Positions 1 through 9,063 of a stretch of DNA of 64,000 bases are shown here, in pieces. Below the pieces are notes generated by a model. That model was not told the origin of the DNA. It saw nothing but the letters and a program-made list of their open reading frames with translations, and ran no database searches. How positions within the stretch are numbered: the first letter of the stretch is position 1; each line of letters begins with the position of its first letter. The translations under genes were made by a program, and so were the position numbers. Source of the DNA: CAXMRP01 sp965216515 (GTDB lineage Bacteria; Pseudomonadota; Alphaproteobacteria; Rhizobiales; Afifellaceae); the NCBI GenBank assembly GCA_965216515.1, contig OZ244173.1, forward strand, positions 3,100,001 to 3,164,000, written 5' to 3'.

Positions 1-10
1 TTTCTCATGA

Positions 11-24
11 TGGAAGCGCTTTCA
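11..24. promoter_or_regulatory. Distal LacI-type operator of the ABC importer operon
   Basis: TGGAAGCGCTTTCA is a near-perfect palindrome with the central CG step typical of LacI-family operators. It shares its first ten bases with a second site 120 bp downstream, which lies inside the promoter of the binding-protein gene. Two sites at this distance suggest repression with looping, probably by the LacI protein encoded at the end of the same operon. The link to that regulator is inferred from proximity. Confidence 0.6.
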
Positions 25-121
25 CAATTTGTCAGAAAATTCAGAGCCGTGCAACTCATGTCTTGTTCGGAAGGTATTTTTTGGCGGTAAACATCAAAAT
101 TGACTTGCCAGGTAGAGTCTA

Positions 122-151
122 TTGACAGAATGGAAGCGCTACCATTAATGT
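122..151 (+). promoter_or_regulatory. Promoter of the ABC importer operon with embedded operator
   Basis: A perfect -35 box TTGACA lies at 122-127 and a -10 candidate TTAATG at 145-150 (17-base spacer) or TAATGT at 146-151. The palindrome TGGAAGCGCTACCA at 131-144 fills the spacer, so a bound LacI-family repressor would exclude RNA polymerase. A GGAGGA ribosome binding site follows, just before the ATG at 178. The -10 match is moderate and the start of transcription is not shown. Confidence 0.65.
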
Positions 152-177
152 GCGGAAGAACCATATGGGAGGAAGAC

Positions 178-1785
178 ATGTCGACGCACGGATTTTTGTC
201 TGGGAAACGAATGGGTTCCGTTGTCTTGTTGGCGGCGACGGCTTTCGCCGGACCGGTTTTTGCAGAGCCGACAAGGGGCACGCTTGTTGTTGCGGTAAAC
301 CAGGAGCCACAGGATCTTGCGGCGCAGGGCACCTACAAGGAGATCAATGCCCCGGGTTTGCGCAACGTCGTCGAAACGCTCATCGCCGTTGATCCCGTAT
401 CGGGTGAGTTAAGCCCGATTCTTGCCACAGCCTGGGAACGGATCGACGACAGCACATTGCGGTTCACCATTCGCGACGGCGTGTCTTTCCACGATGGCAC
501 ACCCCTGACCGCTGAAGCCGCTGCGGAATCGGTCACCTGGGTCTGGAGCCCCGAGAAGGCTTTTACCATCCAGGAATACGCCGGCCCCGGCACCATCACG
601 GCCAAGGCGCTTGACGACAAAACCGTGGAAGTCAAATCGAGCGAACCGGATCCGCTGCTTGAGTTCCGGATGACTCTCAACGGCATCACCTCGGCCAAGC
701 AGCTTGCCGAAAGCCCCGAACGGCATTTCGACACGCCGGTAGGGACCGGCCCATACAAATTCGAGGAATGGAAGAAGGGCCAGTACTGGACGGCAAGTTA
801 TAATCCCGGCTGGTGGGGCAATTCGGCCGGTGACGCCTATGGAACAACCAAGCCGGTTTACGCCGACCTCAAGTTCGTATTCCGCTCCGAAGACGCCGCC
901 CGCGTGGCCATGGTACAAAGCGGGGAGGCGCAACTTGCCATGTTTCCGTCGGCCGATGAATGTGCTCGGGCGGAAAGCGAGGCTGGCTATGATTGTGTGA
1001 CGGGCCCTTCCACGACCTATCTTTACGGGCGTCTCGACCATTCCCTCCATGCCGACCCGATCTTGCAGGATACCCGGATTCGCGAGGCGGTGTTTGCCGC
1101 CATTGATATCGAAGGGCTGGTCGGATTGGTTGGAATGGCATCGGTTCCCCAGGGACAGCTTGGCCCAAAGGGCACGATCGGCTTCAACGACGATGTCCAG
1201 CCTTATGCCTACGAGCCCGAGAAAGCGATGGCGCTTCTGGGCGAAGCCAGGGCAGATGGCGTGGACGTGGACAAGTTGAACATCGAGGTAGTCGGACGTG
1301 ACACGACTCCCCGCATCAAACCGGTGGTCGAGGCAATTGGGGCCATGCTGGACAGTGTGGGGATCGGTACGACAATCAGGGTGCAAACCCCGCAAGAATT
1401 CAATCCGCGGGTCCGCATTACCGGCTATGCCAACGAGCCGGGGCGGCAGATGATGCAAGTCCATGTCAAAGGCAATCCGTCGGGCGACTACGGCCTGCTG
1501 TTGCAATCCAACTATGCCTGCCCGAACATCGATGATCCCAAGGGTCCCTCGCGCTCGTCGGTCTATTGCAACGAGGATTTTGACAGCAAGCTTTTCAAGG
1601 CCTTGGCAAGCTTTGGCGAAGCCCGTGGCAACCAGATGAAGGAACTGGTTCGGTTCGTCCATGACAAACACCTGATTGTGCCGCTGGCACTCTTGGATCG
1701 CGGCTATCTGGTTGAGGCCGGAACCGAATTCACATTCGGAACAGACCACCGCATACAGGCCGTTTATTTCAAGCCGGCCAACTGA
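178..1785 (+). CDS. ABC transporter substrate-binding protein, family 5 (Dpp/Opp type)
   Basis: This is the periplasmic receptor of a peptide/oligosaccharide-type ABC importer and delivers ligand to the two permeases encoded next. The 535-residue product begins with a Sec signal peptide (hydrophobic stretch about residues 13-29, cleavage near 'VFA-EP'). It continues into a typical SBP family 5 body of normal length. The start at 178 is chosen because GGAGGA lies five bases upstream; an in-frame TTG at 100 would add an N-terminus overlapping the promoter. Family 5 receptors bind peptides, opines or plant oligosaccharides. The LacI regulator of the operon hints at a sugar-like ligand, but the substrate cannot be read from the sequence. 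Confidence 0.9.
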   Translation: MSTHGFLSGKRMGSVVLLAATAFAGPVFAEPTRGTLVVAVNQEPQDLAAQGTYKEINAPGLRNVVETLIAVDPVSGELSPILATAWERIDDSTLRFTIRDGVSFHDGTPLTAEAAAESVTWVWSPEKAFTIQEYAGPGTITAKALDDKTVEVKSSEPDPLLEFRMTLNGITSAKQLAESPERHFDTPVGTGPYKFEEWKKGQYWTASYNPGWWGNSAGDAYGTTKPVYADLKFVFRSEDAARVAMVQSGEAQLAMFPSADECARAESEAGYDCVTGPSTTYLYGRLDHSLHADPILQDTRIREAVFAAIDIEGLVGLVGMASVPQGQLGPKGTIGFNDDVQPYAYEPEKAMALLGEARADGVDVDKLNIEVVGRDTTPRIKPVVEAIGAMLDSVGIGTTIRVQTPQEFNPRVRITGYANEPGRQMMQVHVKGNPSGDYGLLLQSNYACPNIDDPKGPSRSSVYCNEDFDSKLFKALASFGEARGNQMKELVRFVHDKHLIVPLALLDRGYLVEAGTEFTFGTDHRIQAVYFKPAN

Positions 1786-1836
1786 ACCTCCCGGGGGCGC
1801 CGGCCGCGTGTCGAATGGTTGGCGCCCCACATGTGA

Positions 1837-1869
1837 TCGGCTGGTGTAGATTCCTGCTACACCAGCCGA
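1837..1869 (+). promoter_or_regulatory. Intercistronic hairpin between binding protein and permease
   Basis: A perfect 13-bp inverted repeat (arms 1837-1849 and 1857-1869, 7-base loop) sits between the binding-protein stop and the first permease. It has no U-run, so it is more likely an mRNA-stabilising or partial attenuation element than a full terminator. Such hairpins commonly make the receptor more abundant than the membrane subunits. Confidence 0.6.
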
Positions 1870-1895
1870 CATAACCGGTCAGATCGGGGAGCGAC

Positions 1896-2858
1896 TTGTA
1901 CCTTCTGAAGCGATTGGGCAATTCGCTCCTCATTCTGCTGCTGACGGTTAGCTTCGTGTTTATCGCCGGCAGAATGATCGGCGATCCGGCGTTGAACATG
2001 CTGGGCCCCGGCGCAAGCGATGTCGCCCTTGAAAACCTGCGGCGCGCAGCCGGTTTGAGCGACCCGATCCTTATCCAATACGCCCGCTACATCGGAAATT
2101 TGCTCCAGGGTGATTTTGGGGTCAGCTACCGGTACGGCTATTCGGTGCTGCCAACAGCGAGCCTGGAAGATATAGGCCAGCCGGTGATGGAGATCGTGCT
2201 GGAGCGTCTTCCTGCCACGTTCCTTCTTGCGGCCACGGCGCTCGGCTTTGCGGTTCCGCTTGGTCTGTTCATGGGTGTGACCGCGGCCGCCTATCCGCGT
2301 TCGATAGCGGATCGGATCGTCACCGTCCTTTCGCTGGCGGGCGTCTCGGTTGTCCAGTTCTGGCTTGGTCTCATGCTGATTGTCCTGTTCGCGGTCAACC
2401 TGGGCTGGCTTCCTACCGGCGGTTATGAAGGACCCTCCTATGTGATCCTGCCGGCACTTACGCTCGCGGCACGACCAATCGGACGCATCGCGCAGGTCAC
2501 GCGCAGCGCCGTGCTGGAAGAGCTTTCCAAACCCTATGTCGTGACCGCCCGCGCCAAGGGCGTCGCCGAAGGCCGGGTCATTTATCTCCATGCCCTGAAG
2601 AATGCGGTGATCCCTATCGTCACGATGATCGGGGACGAATTGTCGGCCTTGCTGACCGGGGCGATATTGGTCGAGAAGGTCTTTGCATGGCCGGGCATCG
2701 GTCTTCTGATTATCGATTCCCTTTCGCACAGCGACTTGCCGCTGATCCAGGCCTCGATCGCCGTTGTCGCGGCCCTTGTCGTTGCGGTCAACCTCTTGGT
2801 GGACCTCAGCTATCGCCTGTTCAATCCGCGCATTCGCCTGAGCAAAGCGGAAACGTGA
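1896..2858 (+). CDS. ABC transporter permease, DppB type
   Basis: This inner-membrane subunit forms half of the translocation pore for the ligand captured by the upstream receptor. The 320 residues show the DppB pattern: an N-terminal membrane anchor (about residues 9-28), a large periplasmic loop, then five more membrane segments. The EAA loop around residues 205-240 includes 'YVVTARAKG', the contact site for the ATPase. The TTG start at 1896 is preceded by GGGGAG. The gene ends four bases before the next permease and is surely cotranscribed with it. Confidence 0.88.
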   Translation: MYLLKRLGNSLLILLLTVSFVFIAGRMIGDPALNMLGPGASDVALENLRRAAGLSDPILIQYARYIGNLLQGDFGVSYRYGYSVLPTASLEDIGQPVMEIVLERLPATFLLAATALGFAVPLGLFMGVTAAAYPRSIADRIVTVLSLAGVSVVQFWLGLMLIVLFAVNLGWLPTGGYEGPSYVILPALTLAARPIGRIAQVTRSAVLEELSKPYVVTARAKGVAEGRVIYLHALKNAVIPIVTMIGDELSALLTGAILVEKVFAWPGIGLLIIDSLSHSDLPLIQASIAVVAALVVAVNLLVDLSYRLFNPRIRLSKAET

Positions 2859-2862
2859 GCCC

Positions 2863-3792
2863 ATGCCAACTCACGCCAACATCACAATCGAAGAGTCCAT
2901 GGATGCCCGCGATGCCCGCATCACGGCAGGCGACTATGCGCTGGCGATCGTGCGGGACAAGGTCACGCTGATTGCCGTGATTTTTCTCGCCGCATTGATC
3001 GTGATTACGATCGGCGCGGAATTCCTGGCTCCCCACAAGCCAACCGGGCTGAATCTGGGCGACCGGCTGCTGCCCCCCTTTTCCACGGGGCGAAAAGGCG
3101 AGTTCTATCTTTTTGGCACCGACGAGTTGGGTCGGGATCTGTTCAGCCGGCTGATCTATGGCGCCCGTGTGTCGGTCTCCGTCGGTCTGTTGGGGGCAAC
3201 GCTGTCCTGCATTCTGGGTGTCTTCGCCGGCCTGACAGCGGGATATCGCGGCGGGCTTTACGAAGACATCATCATGCGGCTGGTCGATGGCATGCTTTCG
3301 CTGCCCTCGCTTCTGGTCGCGCTGTTCGTCCTGTTCGTGTTGGGGGGCGGGTTCCTGAACCTGATCCTTGTGTTCTCCATCCTGCATTGGATGGTCTTTG
3401 CTCGGATGACGCGTGGCCTGGCGCTGGATGCGCGTTCGGCCACCTATGTGCAGGCGGCGCGTGCCCTTGGGGCCTCGGATTTCCGGATCATGTTCCGCCA
3501 CATCCTGCCAAATATCGCAGCTCCGATCATGGTCTTGTTCACGCTTGAAATCGCGATCCTGATCCTGTCCGAAGCCTCGCTCAGCTTCCTTGGCTTCGGC
3601 GTGCAGCCGCCCGATCCGTCCTGGGGGCTGATGATCGCGGACGGGCGCGAGCACATCCGATCGGCCTGGTGGCTGGTGACGTTCCCGGGCCTCGCGATCT
3701 TCCTCACGGCTCTAAGCCTCAACCTCGTGGCGAACTGGGTGCGCGCCGTCACCGACCCCGTGCAGCGTTGGCGCTGGTTTGCGAAAGTGTGA
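2863..3792 (+). CDS. ABC transporter permease, DppC type
   Basis: This is the second membrane subunit of the importer, pairing with the DppB-type protein. The 309 residues include a cytoplasmic N-terminus, a first membrane helix near residues 37-55, the family signature 'FGTDELGRDLFSR' and an EAA loop with 'YVQAARALGASDFRIMF'. Length and order are normal. The next gene begins eight bases after its stop, so the operon is compact. The substrate is unknown. Confidence 0.88.
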   Translation: MPTHANITIEESMDARDARITAGDYALAIVRDKVTLIAVIFLAALIVITIGAEFLAPHKPTGLNLGDRLLPPFSTGRKGEFYLFGTDELGRDLFSRLIYGARVSVSVGLLGATLSCILGVFAGLTAGYRGGLYEDIIMRLVDGMLSLPSLLVALFVLFVLGGGFLNLILVFSILHWMVFARMTRGLALDARSATYVQAARALGASDFRIMFRHILPNIAAPIMVLFTLEIAILILSEASLSFLGFGVQPPDPSWGLMIADGREHIRSAWWLVTFPGLAIFLTALSLNLVANWVRAVTDPVQRWRWFAKV

Positions 3793-3799
3793 GGTCGCC

Positions 3800-5623
3800 A
3801 TGAATGTTCTCGCCTCCATCGAACACCTGCGCGTCGAGTTTCCCTCCAAGAACGGACCTGTCGCCGCCGTCAACGATGTGTCGTTTGACATCGCGCCGGG
3901 CGAGATCGTCGGGATCGTCGGTGAAAGCGGTTCGGGCAAATCCGTGTCGTCCTCTGCGCTGATGCAGCTAACGAAATTCACTGGCGGCAGGATTGCCGGC
4001 GGCGTGCTGACGCTGAACCGGCAGGACGGCAGCATCGTCGATCTGAGGAACGCTGACGAAGATCAGATGCGGCAGGTGCGCGGCAAGGACATCGGCATGA
4101 TTTTTCAGGAGCCGATGACCGCGCTTAATCCCGCCTACACGATCGGCTGGCAAATGGCCGAGGGTTTGCAAATCCACGAAGGGCTGACCCGCGCCGAGGC
4201 CGACGCCCGTTCGCTGGAACTGTTGCGGCTGGTCAAGATCCCCGAACCCGAGCGTCGGCTGAAACAATATGCGCACGAGATGTCGGGCGGTATGCGGCAG
4301 CGCGTGGTGATCGCCATGGCGCTCGCCTGTAAGCCGAAGCTGCTGATCGCGGACGAGCCGACAACCGCGCTGGATGTCACCGTGCAGGCCGAAATTCTGA
4401 CCCTGATCGACACGCTTCGCGATGAAACCGGCGCAGCCATCATGCTGATCACCCACGACATGGCCGTAGTTGCTCAGATGGCCGATAGGGTGATCGTGAT
4501 GTACAAGGGCGACAAGGTTGAAGACGGCCCTGTCCGCCAAATCCTGAGCGACCCGCAGCACCCCTATACAAAGGCGCTTCTGGCGGCCGTCCCCAAGCTT
4601 GGCGACATGTCCGGCAAGCCCGATCCCGAGCCGATGAAAATTGTCGGCGCCAATGGCGATGAGGCCGCAAAGCCGATTGTTGCCGGGACCGAACGTCTGC
4701 TGGATGTCACAAACCTCGTCAAGAGATACACCATCGCCCGCGGCGCATTCGGACGCCCCACCGCGAAAGTACACGCAGTCGAAAACGTGTCTCTCCATGT
4801 CCACAGAAACGAAACGTTGGCGCTGGTGGGCGAATCCGGCAGCGGCAAGTCAGCGACGGGGCGCTGCATCCTGCGTCTCGACGAACCCGACGCCGGCAAG
4901 ATCACATTCAAAGGGCGCGACGTGCTCGGCCTGACAAAGCCGGAAGTCCGGCAGCTGCGCCGCAATATGCAGATGATCTTTCAGGATCCGTTTGGATCGT
5001 TGAACCCCAAGATGCGGCTTCTCGATCAGGTGGCCGAACCAATCCGCAACTATCGGCTGGATAGCGGCAGCGCCGTCGAAGACCGGGTCGCGGCCCTGTT
5101 CGAGCGGGTCGGGTTGCCACACGGTTTCCTGAGACGCTATCCCGCCGAACTGTCCGGAGGTCAACGCCAAAGGGTCGCCATAGCACGCGCCCTTGCGGTG
5201 AATCCCGGGTTCATCGTCGCCGACGAAGCGGTTTCGGCGCTGGATGTTTCGGTGCAGGCCCAGGTGCTGAACCTGATGATGGAGCTTCAGGCCGATCTCG
5301 GCATCTCCTATCTGTTCATCAGCCACGACATGTCGGTGGTCGAGCGGGTCTCTCACCGGGTGGCGGTCATGTATCTCGGCAAGATCGTCGAGATTGGCGC
5401 GCGCCAGGATGTGTTCGAAAACCCGCAGCACGCCTATACACGCGCGCTTCTCGCCGCTGTTCCGAAACTGGATCCCGATATCGACATCAAGGACCGCGAC
5501 ATCGATGCCAAACCCGTCCCCTCTCCCATCCATCCGGTGGGATACGAACCGCCCGTTTGGGAGTATGTCACGGTGTCACCGGGGCACTTCGTCCTTTTGA
5601 ACGATACAGATTACCGGTCCTGA
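3800..5623 (+). CDS. Fused double ABC ATPase, DppD-DppF type
   Basis: This cytoplasmic ATPase energises the importer. Two complete nucleotide-binding domains lie in one 607-residue chain. Each has Walker A GESGSGKS (first at residues 41-48), a signature ('MSGGMRQR', then 'LSGGQRQR') and Walker B. Each half also carries the oligopeptide-type C-terminal region. The second Walker B reads ADEAVSALD instead of the usual DEP; the catalytic glutamate is kept. Single-chain DppDF fusions are common in alphaproteobacteria. The start at 3800 has GAGGT upstream; a GTG at 3779 would overlap the preceding gene. Confidence 0.9.
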   Translation: MNVLASIEHLRVEFPSKNGPVAAVNDVSFDIAPGEIVGIVGESGSGKSVSSSALMQLTKFTGGRIAGGVLTLNRQDGSIVDLRNADEDQMRQVRGKDIGMIFQEPMTALNPAYTIGWQMAEGLQIHEGLTRAEADARSLELLRLVKIPEPERRLKQYAHEMSGGMRQRVVIAMALACKPKLLIADEPTTALDVTVQAEILTLIDTLRDETGAAIMLITHDMAVVAQMADRVIVMYKGDKVEDGPVRQILSDPQHPYTKALLAAVPKLGDMSGKPDPEPMKIVGANGDEAAKPIVAGTERLLDVTNLVKRYTIARGAFGRPTAKVHAVENVSLHVHRNETLALVGESGSGKSATGRCILRLDEPDAGKITFKGRDVLGLTKPEVRQLRRNMQMIFQDPFGSLNPKMRLLDQVAEPIRNYRLDSGSAVEDRVAALFERVGLPHGFLRRYPAELSGGQRQRVAIARALAVNPGFIVADEAVSALDVSVQAQVLNLMMELQADLGISYLFISHDMSVVERVSHRVAVMYLGKIVEIGARQDVFENPQHAYTRALLAAVPKLDPDIDIKDRDIDAKPVPSPIHPVGYEPPVWEYVTVSPGHFVLLNDTDYRS

Positions 5624-5646
5624 TGCAGCGGCAGGTTGCGCAGGAA

Positions 5647-5652
5647 TATAAA
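5647..5652 (+). promoter_or_regulatory. Possible -10 box for the LacI gene
   Basis: TATAAA lies 45 bases before the LacI start in the short gap after the ATPase gene. I find no convincing -35 element 17 bases upstream, so this would be at best a weak internal promoter. The regulator may simply be read from the operon promoter. Confidence 0.25.
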
Positions 5653-5696
5653 TTGCAGGAAGACAGCCGAATGCCAGCCTTTGCCATGAGACGCTG

Positions 5697-6713
5697 ATGC
5701 CAGACGGAAAGACCCTTCGGAAAAGCCACGGCGTGGTCACGGCGCAAGACGTGGCGGACAAGGCCGGCGTGTCCCTGACCACGGTCTCGCGTTGCTTCAG
5801 CGATGCAGGCCCGGTCTCCAAGAAAACCCTTGATCGGGTTCGCAGCGTTGCCTCGCAGCTAGGCTACAGCCCCAATATTGCCGCCCGTTTGCTGGCGAGC
5901 CGCAAATCCAATCTGATCGGGCTTCTGGTCAACGACTTCGAAGATCCGGAAAACTTGGATCTGTTCCGCTTCGTCTCCTCAGAGGCGCAGAACCGCAAGC
6001 ACCACGCAATCCTCTTGAACACATCGCAGGACAAAAGCGGGGCGGCTTCCATGGGTGCCGCCCTGTTGTCTCAGGTGGATGGCCTGCTGGTCGCAGCCTC
6101 ACATCTTCCCGATGAAATCGTCGAGCGTTGCAAAGCACAGGACAAACCGATTGTTGTTGTCGGCAGACGATCCCTCAGACCGGAATACAGTTCTGTTTAT
6201 TGCGACAACGAAATGGGGGCATCTCAGGTTGCCGAGTATTTTCATGCACAAGGGGTGACACGGCCCGCCTTCATCGGTGGCCAGCCCGACGCCACCGTTG
6301 TGATGGAACGCATGGCGGGTTTCGTGCGCCGCGTCGAGCAGCTTTATGGATTTCAGCCCATAACAAGGACGGCCGACCAGAACGACTATGACAACGGACG
6401 GTCCACGACATCGGAATTGCTGTCATTTCCGAAGTCTCCGGACGGGTACTTCTGCTCAAACGATCTGATCGCCGTTGGCGCGAAGGACGCGCTGTCCGAA
6501 ACCGCCCGGAATCCCGGAACAGGAAGCGCCATCGTTGTGGGATTTGGTCAATCCATGCTGTCCCGGCTTGCAGCTTACCGGCTGCGGTCCGTCGGTCTGC
6601 CATTCGAGAAAATGGTACGCGCGGCCACCTCGCATCTGATCCAACAGGTCGGCGACGAGCCGCTTACGTCCACCGAAATCGCCTTCCCATGCGAGTTCTC
6701 CGGAGAAGAATAG
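5697..6713 (+). CDS. LacI-family transcriptional regulator of the ABC importer operon
   Basis: A 338-residue DNA-binding repressor with an N-terminal helix-turn-helix ('VTAQDVADKAGVSLTTVSR', about residues 13-31). The hinge helix 'NIAARLLAS' follows, then a periplasmic-binding-protein-like ligand domain. Position as the last gene of the importer operon, and two LacI-type palindromes upstream of the first gene, suggest it represses that operon until a ligand, perhaps the transported compound, binds. The family assignment is firm; the operator link is inferred. Confidence 0.88.
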   Translation: MPDGKTLRKSHGVVTAQDVADKAGVSLTTVSRCFSDAGPVSKKTLDRVRSVASQLGYSPNIAARLLASRKSNLIGLLVNDFEDPENLDLFRFVSSEAQNRKHHAILLNTSQDKSGAASMGAALLSQVDGLLVAASHLPDEIVERCKAQDKPIVVVGRRSLRPEYSSVYCDNEMGASQVAEYFHAQGVTRPAFIGGQPDATVVMERMAGFVRRVEQLYGFQPITRTADQNDYDNGRSTTSELLSFPKSPDGYFCSNDLIAVGAKDALSETARNPGTGSAIVVGFGQSMLSRLAAYRLRSVGLPFEKMVRAATSHLIQQVGDEPLTSTEIAFPCEFSGEE

Positions 6714-7184
6714 CGTCAACGGAAGGTATCAGAATGGGAATTCCGTCACGTCTTCCGGCTGATTTGTGCTGCCCGGCCGATGTCAGGCGATATCGCTTCC
6801 TCTGCTCCGGTTTGTCTTTGGGAGCCAACGTCCGGCAACATCAATTCCGCTGATCCGCGCAGTTTGTGTCGAGAGCGTTCAATTGATGGATATGAGCCGC
6901 TCTGGGTTTCCCGGAAACCGTTTCGTTTGCGCCGCGCGGCGGCGGGTTCGGCCAACTAAGCGGAACGGCGCGCCCCGATTTCCACGGGTGCCTGCACCGG
7001 CGCGCCAGACGTTCCGTCGGCCGTCGATATTGCGCCCGCACCGACGTGCCGTCCGGGAACGGCGCGCCACGATCGAATTCCGCTTCCGCAATGGGTTGCG
7101 GAGATCTCCTTGCGCTACGTATCGCAGTGTGGAAATCACGATTGTCTGTGCATGCATTCCATTCCGTGCGGCGGGTCGCCTTTC
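6714..7184. other. Gene-free stretch before the glycosyltransferase-like gene
   Basis: About 470 bases between the LacI stop and the next gene. Reading frames here look like random GC-rich sequence without family motifs. A small perfect 7+1+7 palindrome occurs at 6905-6919 (GGTTTCC, C, GGAAACC) and there are several GGCGCGCC-like words. No tRNA, terminator with U-run or clear promoter was recognised. Confidence 0.5.
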
Positions 7185-7985
7185 ATGACAAAAGTGCTCG
7201 TGAACTATGCGGATCGAACGTATCGGCGTAGCCAGAAAATCAATACGAAGAGCGGATTGAAAACAGGTGGATTTGACGAGGTCTGGTCTTTCGGCCCGCA
7301 CCATCTGGATCGGGATTTTCGCCGGAAAAACCATGGGATTCTCAGCCAAAAGCGAGGGGCCGGATACTGGATATGGAAGCCCTACTTTGTACATCACGCG
7401 CTGATGAGAATACAGCCTGGAGATTTCTTGTTTTATTGTGATTCGGGGAGTTACTTCGTAAATTCTATAGAAAATCTGATTCATGCATTGGAAAAATCAG
7501 AGCAGGATCTGCTTTGTTTTGAACTGGGGGAATACGAAAAGCATTGGACCAAGAGAGATGCATTTGTTTTGCTTGATTGCGATGACGCGAAGTTCACGGA
7601 AACCAAACAGCGCCTGGCCAGTTTCAGCTTGTGGCGAAAATCCGCGCTAACCACGGCGTTGGCTGCCCAATGGCTTGCCGCAGCGCAGGACGAGCGCCTG
7701 CTCACCGATCTGCCGAACCAGATGGGATTGCCCAACTTCGACGGATTTCGCGCGCATCGCCATGACCAATCGATCTTCAGCCTGCTCACCAAGCGGCACG
7801 GCCTGCCGGCGTTCCGCGATCCCAGTCAATGGGGCAATACCGGTGCCGATGGCGATCCGGATTCAGCCTATCCGCAGGTGATTGTGCACACGCGGAGCAA
7901 AAACCATTCCGTTCCGCAAAAGATTGTCCGCGAAATTTCGCGTGCGGTTCGGCAGGTCCGAAATTTCCCGTTTGGCCAATCCTGA
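7185..7985 (+). CDS. Putative glycosyltransferase-like protein (GT-A-like, DxG motif)
   Basis: A 266-residue soluble protein whose motifs recall a family of putative nucleotide-diphospho-sugar transferases annotated in capsule or glycan loci. The motifs are 'GAGYWIWKP' (about residues 62-70), 'FLFYCDSGSYF' in place of a DxD metal site, and 'HRHDQSIFSLL' near residue 195. The ATG at 7185 is favoured because the family begins with a short strand like 'MTKVLVNYAD'; an upstream in-frame start adds a cysteine-rich leader without family character. The first half is visibly less GC-rich than all neighbours and the gene stands alone, which suggests acquisition by transfer. The acceptor and donor are unknown. 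Confidence 0.6.
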   Translation: MTKVLVNYADRTYRRSQKINTKSGLKTGGFDEVWSFGPHHLDRDFRRKNHGILSQKRGAGYWIWKPYFVHHALMRIQPGDFLFYCDSGSYFVNSIENLIHALEKSEQDLLCFELGEYEKHWTKRDAFVLLDCDDAKFTETKQRLASFSLWRKSALTTALAAQWLAAAQDERLLTDLPNQMGLPNFDGFRAHRHDQSIFSLLTKRHGLPAFRDPSQWGNTGADGDPDSAYPQVIVHTRSKNHSVPQKIVREISRAVRQVRNFPFGQS

Positions 7986-8106
7986 GCACAATTTGCTTTT
8001 CTTCGGCACCGTCAACCCGTGCCCGGCGCCGATGCGGTGACCGGGCCGAAAAGCCCCGCGCCCGGTGTTGAACACGGATCCGATAACGGGCCTGTCCGCG
8101 GCGCTT

Positions 8107-9063
8107 TCAGATGACACGATGCAGCAGCGGTTCCGCCACCGCAAGCCGCCTGTGGTTCTCGCGCACGACGGCAAGGCTGCGCAACAGCGTTTCACGTGTC
8201 AGCCAGGCGACATGCGGCGTTGCAACGACGTTGTCGAGTTGAAGAATCGGCGCCTCGGCGTCGATCGGTTCCTGCGCGAACACATCCAGGCCCGCCGCAC
8301 TGATCGCGCCGCGTTCCAGCAATCGGGCAAGCGCGGACTGGTCGACAAGTTCGCCGCGCGCCGTGTTGATCAGGATCGCCCCCGGCTTCATGGCGGCCAG
8401 CGCTTCGGCGTCGAGATAGTTGCGGGTCTCCTCAGTCAGCGGCATGTGCAGCGACAGGATATCGCTTTGGGCAATCAGCGTCGCCTTGTCGACATGCCGG
8501 TAGGGCACATCGGCCGCCGGTTGGCGCGTTGTATAGATGACCTCCGCGCCCAATGCGGCGAGAACCGGCGCAAGCAGGCGGGGCACGGCGCCGAAGCCGC
8601 ACAGCCCGATCCGGCGGCCGCTTACTTCGCCGAAATGCCCCTGCAACTGCGGCCCGACGACCCATCCGTCCGGCTGCCGTATTTGTCGGTCGAGGATTGT
8701 CATCCGCCGCAGGGTCGCCAATATCAACGCCAGCGTCATCTCCGCGACGGCCTGGCTGTTCGTTCCGGGCATGTTGCACACCGCGACATCATGCGCGCGC
8801 GCTGCCTCCAGATCGATCGTGTTTACGCCGACACCGATCTTCTGGATCAGCTTCAGCTTCGGTGCCCGCTCCAGCATCGATGCGGTTACGGGTTTTAGCA
8901 CATGGCAGAGGATCTCGCTGTCCGCGATCTCCTGAAAATACCGCGCGTCGTCAGCTTCATCGACACATGTGAAGCGGAGCCCGTCGGACCCCGATTCCTC
9001 CAGCAGCGCCTTCAGCCCCGGTCCGGCGGCAAAGTGGAAGAGCGCCTTCACGTCGTGCTCCAT
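8107..9063 (-). CDS. D-2-hydroxyacid dehydrogenase (hydroxypyruvate/glyoxylate reductase type)
   Basis: An NAD(P)-dependent reductase of 2-keto acids. The 318 residues carry the dinucleotide site 'GLCGFGAVPR', the catalytic arginine in 'INTARGELVD', a later glutamate and the histidine in 'ATPHVAW'. The strand after the glycine motif ends 'VIYTTRQ' without an acidic residue, which favours NADPH. It is the last gene of the leftward TRAP operon and overlaps the enolase paralogue by 16 bases. A hydroxypyruvate to glycerate step would feed the kinase and enolase encoded just before it, but that is a hypothesis. The ATG at 9063 is preferred over a GTG at 9072. Confidence 0.8.
   Translation of the reverse strand: MEHDVKALFHFAAGPGLKALLEESGSDGLRFTCVDEADDARYFQEIADSEILCHVLKPVTASMLERAPKLKLIQKIGVGVNTIDLEAARAHDVAVCNMPGTNSQAVAEMTLALILATLRRMTILDRQIRQPDGWVVGPQLQGHFGEVSGRRIGLCGFGAVPRLLAPVLAALGAEVIYTTRQPAADVPYRHVDKATLIAQSDILSLHMPLTEETRNYLDAEALAAMKPGAILINTARGELVDQSALARLLERGAISAAGLDVFAQEPIDAEAPILQLDNVVATPHVAWLTRETLLRSLAVVRENHRRLAVAEPLLHRVI

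Noticed and set aside
409..1872. Long minus-strand open frame (about 487 codons) over the binding-protein gene
   Set aside because: It is the antisense shadow of a clear family-5 receptor gene, a common effect of high GC; its translation has no family motifs.
6714..7184. tRNA or small RNA gene in the long gap before the glycosyltransferase-like gene
   Set aside because: I could not fold a cloverleaf or find a terminator; the only structure is a short palindrome.
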